NCBI GenBank assembly: GCA_020634165.1
Contig: JACKCF010000009.1
Location: 1-64,000, forward strand
Length of the DNA stretch: 64,000 nt
DNA from: Anaerolineaceae bacterium
Lineage (GTDB): Bacteria; Chloroflexota; Anaerolineae; Aggregatilineales; Phototrophicaceae
Direction: 5' to 3'
The translations under genes were made by a program, and so were the position numbers. Below, one piece after another: positions 27,456-35,479 of this stretch (position 1 is the stretch's first letter; every line of letters starts with the position of its first letter). The notes under the pieces were generated by a model. The model saw only the letters and a program-made list of their open reading frames with translations, was not told the origin of the DNA and ran no database searches.

Positions 27456-27734
27456 ATGTCAGACCAGCTCGATGAAACTCTGAAAGAAAAATACAAGGAC
27501 ATCAGTTTTGATCGTTTTGTAAAGCAGTGGCAATATGATGCTGTAAGCTCTGCTGGTGTCGTTCACAGCTCGATTACGATGCTCGTCAATATGATTGAAA
27601 ATGAAGAGGATATCGATCTCGAAGAAATAAAGACGATCCTCGAAATTGCGCTTCAGTCCAACGAGAATACGATCAAGAAAATCCGCTTTGCAGCAAAGTT
27701 TATTGAAGATCAAACACTGGCCAAGGACTCATAA
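27456..27734 (+). CDS. Small helical protein, possibly a stand-alone DHp-like module
   Basis: 92 aa from ATG 27456 (GGGG about 6 nt upstream); an in-frame ATG at 27423 is possible. No family recognised with confidence. The protein is all-helical and acidic. VVHSSITMLVNMI (His37) and IKTILEIALQSNENTIKKIRFAAKFIE have the spacing of the two helices of a histidine-kinase dimerisation domain, but no ATPase domain follows. Its stop is one base before the TTG of the next lipoprotein gene, so the two are coupled. Confidence 0.6.
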   Translation: MSDQLDETLKEKYKDISFDRFVKQWQYDAVSSAGVVHSSITMLVNMIENEEDIDLEEIKTILEIALQSNENTIKKIRFAAKFIEDQTLAKDS

Positions 27735-27735
27735 C

Positions 27736-28449
27736 TTGTTGCGACTCGCTTTTTTCGCTGTGATCTTAGCAATAGCCTCAGCCTGTACACCAACGCCCCC
27801 CGCTGTTGCACCAACAAGTCAGTTTGATACTTTTGTAACCATTGACTTGCCACGTATCGGAACCATCATCTATGCGAATACTATCTTTGTGGCCGGAACC
27901 AGCAATGCGAGCATGGAAGATGGTTTTCTAATCCAGGTGATTACCGCCAATGGTGATGTGATTGCCGATGGCAATGTTCAGCCAACAGACGGGCACTGGG
28001 ATGTGCAACTGCCCCATTCATACACTGGCGACCCAACCGAAATAACCATTGTTGCATCACTCTCCGACGGCCAAACCTCCGCTGAACTTGATCTTGCCTC
28101 TGCGGTGTTGTCGCCGGAGGTCAATCGTCCTGATGGCATCTATGGTTTGATCTTACAGCCCACGAATGGGGATACAGGCGGTGGAGAGCAGATTCCTGTA
28201 TTTGGGGTGGTATCCGGGTTGAGCACTGGTGAGATCACTATCACCCTTACCATGGGCGGGGACGAAATCAGTCTGGCAACCCTTGCGATTGACTATCCGA
28301 ATTCGCTCGATGAAATTCCCTGGCAAGTTGACCTACCCACAGAAGATACCACTGGTCCAGTGACCCTGACCCTCAGTTATAAAGATGAGACCGGCAACCT
28401 GGTTCTGCTCGATGAGATTGAACTGGTTCTGACGGCAGTTGCCGGATAA
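27736..28449 (+). CDS. Lipoprotein with Ig-like domains
   Basis: 237 aa. The start is inferred as TTG 27736 (or TTG 27739): AAGGA lies 8 nt upstream, and it gives a clean signal with lipobox FFAVILAIASAC. Longer upstream starts would put the lipobox too far from the N-terminus. The rest is beta-rich with two Ig-like units (PRIGTIIYANTIFVAGTSN and IYGLILQPTNGDTGGGEQIPVFG), resembling Gmad2/Big-type surface domains. Function unknown; probably a cell-surface adhesion or structural module. Tightly coupled to the preceding small helical gene. Confidence 0.65.
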   Translation: MLRLAFFAVILAIASACTPTPPAVAPTSQFDTFVTIDLPRIGTIIYANTIFVAGTSNASMEDGFLIQVITANGDVIADGNVQPTDGHWDVQLPHSYTGDPTEITIVASLSDGQTSAELDLASAVLSPEVNRPDGIYGLILQPTNGDTGGGEQIPVFGVVSGLSTGEITITLTMGGDEISLATLAIDYPNSLDEIPWQVDLPTEDTTGPVTLTLSYKDETGNLVLLDEIELVLTAVAG

Positions 28450-28545
28450 ATTACACTATCTTTAGTTGCGCGTCCCTCGTTTTACACTATGATTATTTTA
28501 GATTGAATCATCCTGTGTCGCGCATATAGTCAGAGTTTTATCCTC

Positions 28546-29181
28546 ATGAGCCAGAATCTCTTTGTTGGTATTGCAGGCAATATTGGCGTTGGTAAAAGCA
28601 CCCTCACCCGAATGCTGGCCAGCCACTATGGCTGGGAACCGTTTTACGAAGCAAATGCTGAGAACCCTTACCTTGCCGACTTCTACAACGATATGGAGCG
28701 GTGGAGTTTTCACTCGCAGGTTTTTTTCCTGGGGAAGCGGTTGGAACATCATCGACTGTTATACGATCATCCGGGTAGTGTCGTGCAGGATAGAACCGTA
28801 TATGAAGACGCGGAAATCTTCGCCTGTAATTTGTTCAACCGAGGGCATATGTCGCACCGTGACTATGACGCCTACCGACGACTGTATCTGGCGATTGCTT
28901 CATTTTTGCCCCCCCCCGACTTGCTAATCTATTTGCAGGCCAGTGTGGATACGTTGAAATCGCACATCAAAAAGCGCGGGCGAGAGTTCGAGCAGGATAT
29001 TGCGCGCAGCTATCTGGAACAACTCAATGTGCTTTATGAAAGCTGGATCGCAGACTGGACGATCTGTCCGGTTCTAAGGCTGTCGATAGACGATCTGGAC
29101 TTCCAGCACAAAAAAGAGGATTTTGAGTTTATTGTCAATAAGATTGAATCGACGATACCGATTGCAAGGCGTCTATTTTAG
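28546..29181 (+). CDS. Deoxynucleoside kinase (dAdo/dGuo/dCyd kinase family)
   Basis: A 211-aa P-loop kinase that salvages deoxynucleosides to their 5'-monophosphates. Walker A is GNIGVGKST, a substrate Glu lies in PFYEANAENPYLADFY, the family DRS/DRT motif is QDRTVYEDAEIF, and LPPPDLLIYLQ followed by LKSHIKKRGREFE forms the LID region with arginines. Length matches bacterial dNKs. A run of nine C (28909-28917) codes for the PPP of LPPPD. Confidence 0.9.
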   Translation: MSQNLFVGIAGNIGVGKSTLTRMLASHYGWEPFYEANAENPYLADFYNDMERWSFHSQVFFLGKRLEHHRLLYDHPGSVVQDRTVYEDAEIFACNLFNRGHMSHRDYDAYRRLYLAIASFLPPPDLLIYLQASVDTLKSHIKKRGREFEQDIARSYLEQLNVLYESWIADWTICPVLRLSIDDLDFQHKKEDFEFIVNKIESTIPIARRLF

Positions 29182-29197
29182 TTCTAACAGGCCTACA

Positions 29198-29755
29198 CTA
29201 GGGCATCGAAAAGGGTGATTCAAACTCGGCCAGTGTGCCAAGGCCCTTGTCACGCTCGGACATGATTGGATGAGTTACGGGCCAATCAATTGCAACATCT
29301 GGATCATTCCACAGAATGCCAGAGGCGGCCCCTGGAGCATAATAGGCATCGACCTTATACGAGATCACCATATTCTCTGACAGGGTACAAAAGCCATGGC
29401 CGAACCCCTTGGGAATATACAGCAATCGATGATTGCTTTCGCTGAGTTCGATGGCTTCGTACTGGCCATACGTGGGTGAATCCACGCGCAAGTCTACGAT
29501 CACATCCAGCGCAATACCCTGTAGGACCCGAACCAACTTTGCTTCCGTATGAGGTGGTCTCTGGAAGTGCAAGCCCCGGACTGTGCCCTTCTGACTGGAT
29601 AAGGATTGGTTCTCCTGCACCCAATTTGTCGCCAATCCATGTTCCGCGAACAGATCCTGGCGATACGTTTCTACGAAGTAACCCCGATTGTCCCCTACTG
29701 GTTCTAAGGTAATCAGAAACGCACCTGGCAACTTTAAAGGCTCGAACTTGGGCAT
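29198..29755 (-). CDS. rfbC: dTDP-4-dehydrorhamnose 3,5-epimerase
   Basis: A 185-aa cupin epimerase of the dTDP-L-rhamnose pathway. It has GYFVETYRQDLFAEHG, QENQSLSSQKGTVRGLHFQ with the catalytic His, the DVIVDLRVDSPTYGQ segment and YIPKGFGHGFCTL. ATG 29755 gives the normal length; an upstream in-frame start at 29779 adds eight residues. No rfbA, rfbB or rfbD lies next to it, so this is a detached pathway gene. It converges on the deoxynucleoside kinase with only a 16-nt gap. Confidence 0.92.
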   Translation of the reverse strand: MPKFEPLKLPGAFLITLEPVGDNRGYFVETYRQDLFAEHGLATNWVQENQSLSSQKGTVRGLHFQRPPHTEAKLVRVLQGIALDVIVDLRVDSPTYGQYEAIELSESNHRLLYIPKGFGHGFCTLSENMVISYKVDAYYAPGAASGILWNDPDVAIDWPVTHPIMSERDKGLGTLAEFESPFSMP

Positions 29756-29881
29756 TCGGTATCCATCCTGGCAAAACACTCAGTAATTTAGTCGAAACGA
29801 TATAAGAAGAGCTATTTTGCCATAATGACCCCCTAACCACCAGACGTACCCACAAAATACTGGCCCACTTGAAAAAAACTT

Positions 29882-29893
29882 ATCAAATTTGAT
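29882..29893. promoter_or_regulatory. Perfect 12-bp palindrome upstream of a -35 box
   Basis: ATCAAATTTGAT is a perfect palindrome ending 5 bp before the TTGACA of the next promoter. A candidate operator for the secreted-protein gene at 29989. Confidence 0.4.
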
Positions 29894-29898
29894 TGTGA

Positions 29899-29925
29899 TT
29901 GACACGTTTCTCGTTACACTAGACT
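29899..29925 (+). promoter_or_regulatory. Probable promoter of the PT-repeat secreted protein
   Basis: A perfect -35 TTGACA (29899-29904) is followed after 15 bp by TAGACT (29920-29925). Spacing is short, so the -10 choice is uncertain. Confidence 0.45.
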
Positions 29926-29934
29926 TATTGCACA

Positions 29935-29946
29935 ATATTGCAATAT
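29935..29946. promoter_or_regulatory. Perfect 12-bp palindrome near the transcription start
   Basis: ATATTGCAATAT is a perfect palindrome about 10 bp after the presumed -10 box. With the palindrome at 29882-29893 it brackets the promoter, a layout that fits repression. Confidence 0.4.
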
Positions 29947-29988
29947 CGTTTCCGGCACATATAAGATCACAATTTAAGAGGGGGTTTT

Positions 29989-31488
29989 ATGATTCGACGA
30001 GCCAAGCTATTGACGTTAGTTGCTGCCGTCGTGGCCATGTTTGCTATGATGTTCCCTGCATCAGCGCAGACAACGCTGGTCTACGGTAGCGGCGCCACTG
30101 GCACTTTTAGCGCTCAAGCACCACTCGCCTTTTACGCTTTTCAGGGCCAGGCGAATGATCTGGTCTCCATCCTTGTTCTGGGTCTTACACCTGGAATGCA
30201 GCCCTCAATCAGCTTAAACAGTCCAACCCAGCAGCAATTGGCAAACAGTGCCGTCGATCCATTCAGTGTGGGTAGTTCTTCAGCACGCTTGAGTGCCCAG
30301 CTACCCAGTGACGGTATTTATACTGTGATCGTGGCCGCTTCTAATGGCGTGGTCGGTGACTATGCAATCCGTCTGGATGGCAGCCCGATGTCAGCAGAGT
30401 CTACTGTCGACCCAGATACGACGACAAGCAGCCCCATTGTGGCCACTGGCAATACCGTCTTCAACATCGTGGGTAACCCTGACAATTCTCAGGTCGCGAC
30501 ACTCAGCACTGTTACGCCACAATTTTCATTCTCGGCATTATTACAGAATGAAGCAGGTGCCACCCTCGCTGTCTTCTCTGGCAGCGATGTTCAGCCCGCT
30601 TTTATTACGCTCCCTGCAAGTAATGGTACCTTCAAGATCATTGTGAATTCTACAACAGGTACCGACGGCGAGGTGTCATTAAGCCTGGGAACTGGCCCAA
30701 GTGCACCTTCATCCGATGTGAGTACGCCTGACAGTAGCGGTGATAACACTGTCGTTGAGCCTGAAGTCACCGAAGAAGTTACGCCTGAGGATTCCAGTAG
30801 CTCGAGTGAGGAATCAACATCTGATTCAAGCTCAAGCCCGACCCCAACACAGCAACCAGGCGTTTCATCGACTGCTACCTTTACGCCGACTGCTCAGCAG
30901 CAGCAACAGGTTAATGCGACTGCGACGTATACACCAACAGCTCAACAGCAACAGCAGGTGAACCCGACTGCGACCTATACACCATCGTATACGCCGACCA
31001 CTCAACAGCAGGTGAACCCGACTGCAACTTACACGCCATCCTATACACCAACGACCCAGGCACCGACCGCTACCTACACGCCATCTTACACGCCAACAAC
31101 GCCGCCAGCGCCTCAGGAAGCGCCTGAGGATCAGAGGTCATACGCTTTCAACATGCAGCTCGATACGACGTCATCCATTACAGAGTTTGTCTCCTACCCT
31201 GGTGGGGATGTTGAGGATCGTGTGGTGTATGATGTCCGAGGAATGAATCCGAATGTTGCCTTCTCTGGTGGCCGGGCAAGGTTGATTGTGGCAGTGAGCT
31301 GCTTCGGAACGAACACCGATCAGGTCCAATTCTTCACCAACGGCCAGACCTACACCTGTGGCCAGACGATCATCGACAAGGAAGTAACCTTTGACTCCAA
31401 CAATGGCAGTGTCGTTATTACTGCGATTGGTGGTAACGGTACTTACGTTCAGTGGGTTTTGACCGGAACGGTGACGCGAATCAATTAG
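29989..31488 (+). CDS. Secreted protein with Thr/Pro/Gln-rich repeat stalk
   Basis: 499 aa with a Sec signal peptide (LLTLVAAVVAMFAMMFPASAQ, cleavage after ASA). Residues ~30-125 and ~145-230 look like two PPC/pre-peptidase-type beta domains (GTFSAQAPLAFYAFQGQANDL; FSFSALLQNEAGATLAVF). An acidic Ser-rich linker leads to the repeat region (residues ~285-375). The C-terminal ~110 residues form another beta domain with two cysteines (VSCFGTNTDQVQFFTNGQTYTC) that may bond. There is no anchor motif. Likely an abundant surface or matrix protein. GGGGG precedes ATG 29989. Confidence 0.75.
   Translation: MIRRAKLLTLVAAVVAMFAMMFPASAQTTLVYGSGATGTFSAQAPLAFYAFQGQANDLVSILVLGLTPGMQPSISLNSPTQQQLANSAVDPFSVGSSSARLSAQLPSDGIYTVIVAASNGVVGDYAIRLDGSPMSAESTVDPDTTTSSPIVATGNTVFNIVGNPDNSQVATLSTVTPQFSFSALLQNEAGATLAVFSGSDVQPAFITLPASNGTFKIIVNSTTGTDGEVSLSLGTGPSAPSSDVSTPDSSGDNTVVEPEVTEEVTPEDSSSSSEESTSDSSSSPTPTQQPGVSSTATFTPTAQQQQQVNATATYTPTAQQQQQVNPTATYTPSYTPTTQQQVNPTATYTPSYTPTTQAPTATYTPSYTPTTPPAPQEAPEDQRSYAFNMQLDTTSSITEFVSYPGGDVEDRVVYDVRGMNPNVAFSGGRARLIVAVSCFGTNTDQVQFFTNGQTYTCGQTIIDKEVTFDSNNGSVVITAIGGNGTYVQWVLTGTVTRIN
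30868..31110 (+). repeat. Degenerate tandem coding repeat (TATYTPSYTPT units)
   Basis: About five copies of a unit coding for NPTATYTPSYTPTTQQQ or shorter variants (the first copies carry TPTAQQQQQ). Copies differ at third positions and in glutamine number, which suggests repeat expansion and contraction. Glycosylation-prone Thr/Ser/Pro stalk. Confidence 0.85.
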
Positions 31489-31516
31489 TTATCGTCATCA
31501 GCAAATCGCTTCTTAT

Positions 31517-31548
31517 GGGGGACAGCCTGTGCTGTTCCCTGTTTGTTT
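31517..31548 (+). terminator. Probable intrinsic terminator after the PT-repeat protein
   Basis: GGGGACAGC pairs with GCTGTTCCC (stem ~31518-31526 with 31531-31539, one G-T pair), followed by TGTTTGTTTG. Confidence 0.6.
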
Positions 31549-31661
31549 GCCTGACAAACCGGCCGCTACTCATATAAATCTAAGCGAAATGTACATAGAT
31601 GGTCTATTGGTTTGATGATATAATTTGCTAACTAATAGCATAAAACAGATTTATCTGATTA

Positions 31662-32360
31662 ATGGTACGAATAGATCTCGGCTCTGAATTTTTGAATCAT
31701 ATCCTGTCGGCGGGTTACGAACCTGGCGAAACGCTCCCCACGATAAAAGAGTTGGCCAGTCGGGAATATCTGGGTGTTAGCACAAGCAAAATACGTGAAC
31801 AACTTGAAGTTGCGCGTGCCCTTGGCATCGTGGATGTACGTTCACGGACAGGTACCCAGCTTAAACCCCTGAATTTCGCTCAACCTGTTCGCCTAGCCGC
31901 CCTCTATGCGCTGGGGCAAAACCCTGAGAGCTTTGAGCAACTGAATGATCTGCGAATTGGGATCGAAGTCACTTTTTGGCAGCGCGCCTGTGAAACGCTG
32001 ACTGAGCAGGAATTGTGCACAATGCGCGAAATGATCGAGAACGCGCATCGCCAACTTAATTCACACCCAATCCATATTCCCTTTGCTGAACACCGTAAAT
32101 TCCACCTGACGATGTTCAAGAAATTGGATAATCCTTTCGTCATTGGCATTCTTGAGGCGTACTGGGATGTTTACGATGTGGTAGCATCGAACCAGTATGC
32201 AGAATACTCCTACCTTCTGGAAGTTTGGCAGCACCACGAAAATATCCTTGATGCTATTGTCGCTGGCAATTTTGATGCTGCCCTTGAGTACTTCATCAAA
32301 CACACGCAACTACGTCGCTACCAGCATCCCATAATTAATAAGGAGAGTGCCCCGAAATAG
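31662..32360 (+). CDS. GntR family regulator, FCD-type
   Basis: A 232-aa regulator. The winged helix is N-terminal (ETLPTIKELASREYLGVSTSKIREQLEVARALGIVDVRSRTGTQL). The FCD effector domain is all-helical, with the FEQLNDLRIGIEV entry, EHRKFHLTMFKKLDNPF and a final HHENILDAIVAGNFDAA. FCD domains often bind organic acids through a metal. It lies 86 nt upstream of korA in the same direction, so it may control 2-oxoacid oxidation. A TATAAT (31619-31624) lies about 38 bp upstream. No clear ribosome site precedes ATG 31662. Confidence 0.85.
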   Translation: MVRIDLGSEFLNHILSAGYEPGETLPTIKELASREYLGVSTSKIREQLEVARALGIVDVRSRTGTQLKPLNFAQPVRLAALYALGQNPESFEQLNDLRIGIEVTFWQRACETLTEQELCTMREMIENAHRQLNSHPIHIPFAEHRKFHLTMFKKLDNPFVIGILEAYWDVYDVVASNQYAEYSYLLEVWQHHENILDAIVAGNFDAALEYFIKHTQLRRYQHPIINKESAPK

Positions 32361-32446
32361 ACTTTTTACGAATGTCCCGTTTATCTAACTTCTGATAGGT
32401 CATCAGCAGAAAGGAGCGTGACGCGGCTAACAGCGTCGCCATAATT

Positions 32447-34291
32447 ATGTGTGCATTCCAAGCTCCTACGAGTGAACAAGCATCTGTAAGCAGCGAACCA
32501 GTCGTTAATGACTTCGCATTTTCGGTTGCCACGTCCAACGGCTCTGGCAGCCAAACATCAAACAATGTGCTCGTACAAACGCTCTTTGACATGGGAATTC
32601 CGGTCAATGGCAAGAACCTGTTCCCATCGAACATCAAGGGTCTGCCGACATGGTATACAATCCGTGCGAGCAAAGACGGTTACACAGCTCGTCGTGCAAC
32701 GACAGAAATTGTTGTTGCATACAATGGCGCAACGGTCGCCGAAGACGTCGCTGCCCTGCCGCCCGGTGGTGTCTGCATCATCCGTGATGATGTAGCCAAA
32801 ATCGCGCCCAAGCGCGATGACATCACGGTCTATACCGTTCCCGTCAAAGATTTGATGGATCAGGCGGACGTACCGAGTGCCTTTGCGAAGCGCGTCGAAA
32901 ACATGACATATGTCGGTGTGGTCGCCCAGCTATTCGACATTCCGCTGGATATGATCCGAACCAGCCTTGTCAAAAACTTCGGTGGCAAGGAAAAGCCAGC
33001 CATGATGAACTTCGCCGTCATCCAACTGGCCTATGATTACTTCAAAGACAATGTCGAGAAAGTCGACCCATTCCGTTTTGAGAAGATGGACCTGACAAAG
33101 GGCAAAATTCTCATCACAGGTAACGAAGCAGGTGCCCTTGGTGCCATCTTTGGCGGTGTCCATGTTGTTGCATGGTATCCGATTACGCCGTCGACCAGCC
33201 TTGTTGATACGATCATTTCCTACAAGCATCTGCGCAAGGACCCGGAAACTGGTAAATCGACTATTGCGGTTGTGCAGGCAGAGGACGAGCTAGCCGCCGC
33301 TGGTATGATTATTGGCGCCGGTTTCGCAGGAGCACGGTCAATGACAGCGACAAGTGGGCCTGGCATCAGTCTGATGTCTGAGTTTGCTGGTCTGGCTTAT
33401 TTTGCCGAAATTCCATGTGTGATCTGGGATATTACCCGTATGGGTCCCAGCACGGGTCTGCCAACGCGAACCAGCCAGGGTGACATTCTTTTCACGCACT
33501 ATCTTGGCCATGGTGATACACGCCAGTTCTGCCTGCTCCCAGCATCACCTGAAGAAGCATTTGAATTTGGTTGGCGCGCGCTGGATCTGGCGGAACAGCT
33601 ACAGTCCCCAATTTTCGTTATCAGCGACCTTGACCTGGGGATGAACAACTGGATGTCCGAACCTTTCGAATACCCAGACCAACCCATCCAGCGTGGCAAG
33701 GTCCTGGACGCCGAACAGTTGCAGCAGTTTATCGCCGATCATGGCAAGTGGGGCCGTTACTGGGATGTCGATGGTGATGGCGTTGGCTACCGTACTATTC
33801 CGGGCACAGATCATCCGATGGCTGCTTACTTTACACGCGGTACCGGTCACGACGAAATGGCTGTCTACAGCGAAAACAGTGAAACGTGGCTGGAAAATAT
33901 GCATCGCATCAAGGTGAAGGAAGAAACTGGACGCAAGTTGCTGCCGCAACCTATTGAGGATTATGACAGCAGCAAGTCTATCGGCATCATCTCATTCGGC
34001 ACAAACGAACCGGCGATTATTGAAGCACGTGATTGGCTGGCTCGCGAAGGCGTCGAGACTAACTGCATGCGCGTCCGTGCCCTACCGCTCGCTGACAGCG
34101 TGCTGGAATTTGTAAAGAAACATGAGCGCATCTATGTTGTCGAGAACAACTTCGATGGCCAGTTGAACCAGATCATGCGTATTGACTTCGCTGAACACAT
34201 GGCAAATGTCAAATCACTTACGCTGGGCGATGGCCTGCCAATGGCCGCACGCTGGGTTGTCAACAGCATACTTGAACACGAAGGAAAATAA
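32447..34291 (+). CDS. korA: 2-oxoacid:ferredoxin oxidoreductase, fused gamma-alpha subunit (KorA type)
   Basis: 614 aa. An N-terminal gamma domain (residues ~25-200; LVQTLFDMGIPVNGKNLFPS) is fused to the alpha domain, which begins with LITGNEAGALGAIFGG and has VAWYPITPSTSL. TPP-contact residues lie in VQAEDELAAAGMIIGAGFAGAR, and SGPGISLMSE follows. With KorB it would oxidise 2-oxoglutarate (or another 2-oxoacid) to acyl-CoA, reducing ferredoxin, in the TCA cycle in place of the dehydrogenase complex. korB starts 2 nt after its stop codon. Confidence 0.9.
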   Translation: MCAFQAPTSEQASVSSEPVVNDFAFSVATSNGSGSQTSNNVLVQTLFDMGIPVNGKNLFPSNIKGLPTWYTIRASKDGYTARRATTEIVVAYNGATVAEDVAALPPGGVCIIRDDVAKIAPKRDDITVYTVPVKDLMDQADVPSAFAKRVENMTYVGVVAQLFDIPLDMIRTSLVKNFGGKEKPAMMNFAVIQLAYDYFKDNVEKVDPFRFEKMDLTKGKILITGNEAGALGAIFGGVHVVAWYPITPSTSLVDTIISYKHLRKDPETGKSTIAVVQAEDELAAAGMIIGAGFAGARSMTATSGPGISLMSEFAGLAYFAEIPCVIWDITRMGPSTGLPTRTSQGDILFTHYLGHGDTRQFCLLPASPEEAFEFGWRALDLAEQLQSPIFVISDLDLGMNNWMSEPFEYPDQPIQRGKVLDAEQLQQFIADHGKWGRYWDVDGDGVGYRTIPGTDHPMAAYFTRGTGHDEMAVYSENSETWLENMHRIKVKEETGRKLLPQPIEDYDSSKSIGIISFGTNEPAIIEARDWLAREGVETNCMRVRALPLADSVLEFVKKHERIYVVENNFDGQLNQIMRIDFAEHMANVKSLTLGDGLPMAARWVVNSILEHEGK

Positions 34292-34293
34292 TC

Positions 34294-35331
34294 ATGGCCA
34301 AAGAAAACACTCTCGGTTTAAGCCGTAACGATTACAAAGGTCGTAAGAGTACGCTGTGCCCTGGTTGTGGTCACGATTCGATCAGCAATCAGATCATCAG
34401 TACCGCTTATGACCTGGGTCTGGAACAGCATAAAGTCATCAAAATGAGTGGCATTGGCTGCTCCAGCAAGACTCCGGCCTACTTCCTGGGTCGGTCACAT
34501 GGCTTTAACGCGCTGCATGGACGTATGCCATCCGTAGCAACGGGTGCGCTGCTTGCCAATCGTGAACTGAAGGCAGTCGCTGTCAGTGGCGATGGTGACA
34601 CGGGCAGCATCGGCATGGGCCAGTTCAAACATGTGATTCGCCGCAACGTTCCGTTCGTTTACATCATCGAAAACAACGGCGTCTATGGTCTCACCAAGGG
34701 TCAGTTCAGTGCTACAGCTGACGAAGGCCAGGAACTGAAATACTATGGTCGTAATGATCTGCCTGCGATTGATCTGGCGCTAGAAGCCATCATCTCAGGG
34801 GCAACCTTTGTGGCACGCAGCTTTAGTGGTGACGCCAAACAGGTGCAATCGTTGTTGCAAGCGGCTATTGCGCATAAAGGCACTGCCATCCTCGATATCA
34901 TCAGCCCATGCGTGACTTTTAACAACAATGATTCTTCCACCAAGAGCTACTCATACGGTAAAGAGCACGAAATCCCCCTGCACGAGATTCAAGTGCTTGC
35001 GCCCGACTATGTGGAGGGCAAGGAAGAAATCACAATAGGTGATTACGCAGAAGGCGAGATCATCGAGGTTGACATGCACGATGGTACCATCGTGCGTCTT
35101 AAGAAGCTCGACCGCGATCACGATCCACGTAATCGCATGCAGGCCATTTCTGTCCTGGAAGAAGCCCAGCGTGAGCAGTTGTTCCTGACGGGCCTGATTT
35201 ACTATGAAGAGCCGCGCCCAACTGTGCAGGAGAACGAGAATCTCATCGAGGCTCCGCTCGCGACAATTTCTGAAGCAGCAATGCGGCCATCTGCTGAAAA
35301 GTTGGCCGAAGTCATGGCTAGCTTCCGTTAA
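34294..35331 (+). CDS. korB: 2-oxoacid:ferredoxin oxidoreductase beta subunit (KorB)
   Basis: 345 aa, the TPP-binding beta subunit. It has the CPGCGHDS motif near the N-terminus, GIGCSSKTPAYFLG, and the TPP/Mg site GDGDTGSIGMGQFKHVIRRN followed by IIENNGVYGLTKGQ. SPCVTFNN near residue 208 supplies another conserved cysteine. It forms the enzyme with KorA (2-nt gap). No ferredoxin-like delta subunit is adjacent. A terminator closes the operon. Confidence 0.92.
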   Translation: MAKENTLGLSRNDYKGRKSTLCPGCGHDSISNQIISTAYDLGLEQHKVIKMSGIGCSSKTPAYFLGRSHGFNALHGRMPSVATGALLANRELKAVAVSGDGDTGSIGMGQFKHVIRRNVPFVYIIENNGVYGLTKGQFSATADEGQELKYYGRNDLPAIDLALEAIISGATFVARSFSGDAKQVQSLLQAAIAHKGTAILDIISPCVTFNNNDSSTKSYSYGKEHEIPLHEIQVLAPDYVEGKEEITIGDYAEGEIIEVDMHDGTIVRLKKLDRDHDPRNRMQAISVLEEAQREQLFLTGLIYYEEPRPTVQENENLIEAPLATISEAAMRPSAEKLAEVMASFR

Positions 35332-35352
35332 TCGACTCCACCATTAATTTCA

Positions 35353-35378
35353 AAACCTGGCCTACGCCAGGTTTTTTA
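35353..35378 (+). terminator. Intrinsic terminator after korB
   Basis: AAACCTGG pairs with CCAGGTTT (35353-35360 with 35367-35374) followed by TTTT. Clear end of the korAB transcript. Confidence 0.85.
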
Positions 35379-35398
35379 TTTCTTTTTTGTAGATTTAA

Positions 35399-35428
35399 TT
35401 GAACAAATCACTAAACTGAGGCTATAGT
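35399..35428 (+). promoter_or_regulatory. Probable promoter of the small secreted protein
   Basis: TTGAAC (35399-35404) and TATAGT (35423-35428) are 18 bp apart, about 50 bp before the start codon at 35480. Confidence 0.55.
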
Positions 35429-35479
35429 GATTATCGTGACTCACTCACATTATCTACACAATCCCTGAGAGGAAGCAAA

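Noticed and set aside
30868..31110. Possible CRISPR or minisatellite
   Set aside because: The repeat stays in frame inside a coding sequence, the units are unequal and there are no spacers, so it is a protein repeat.
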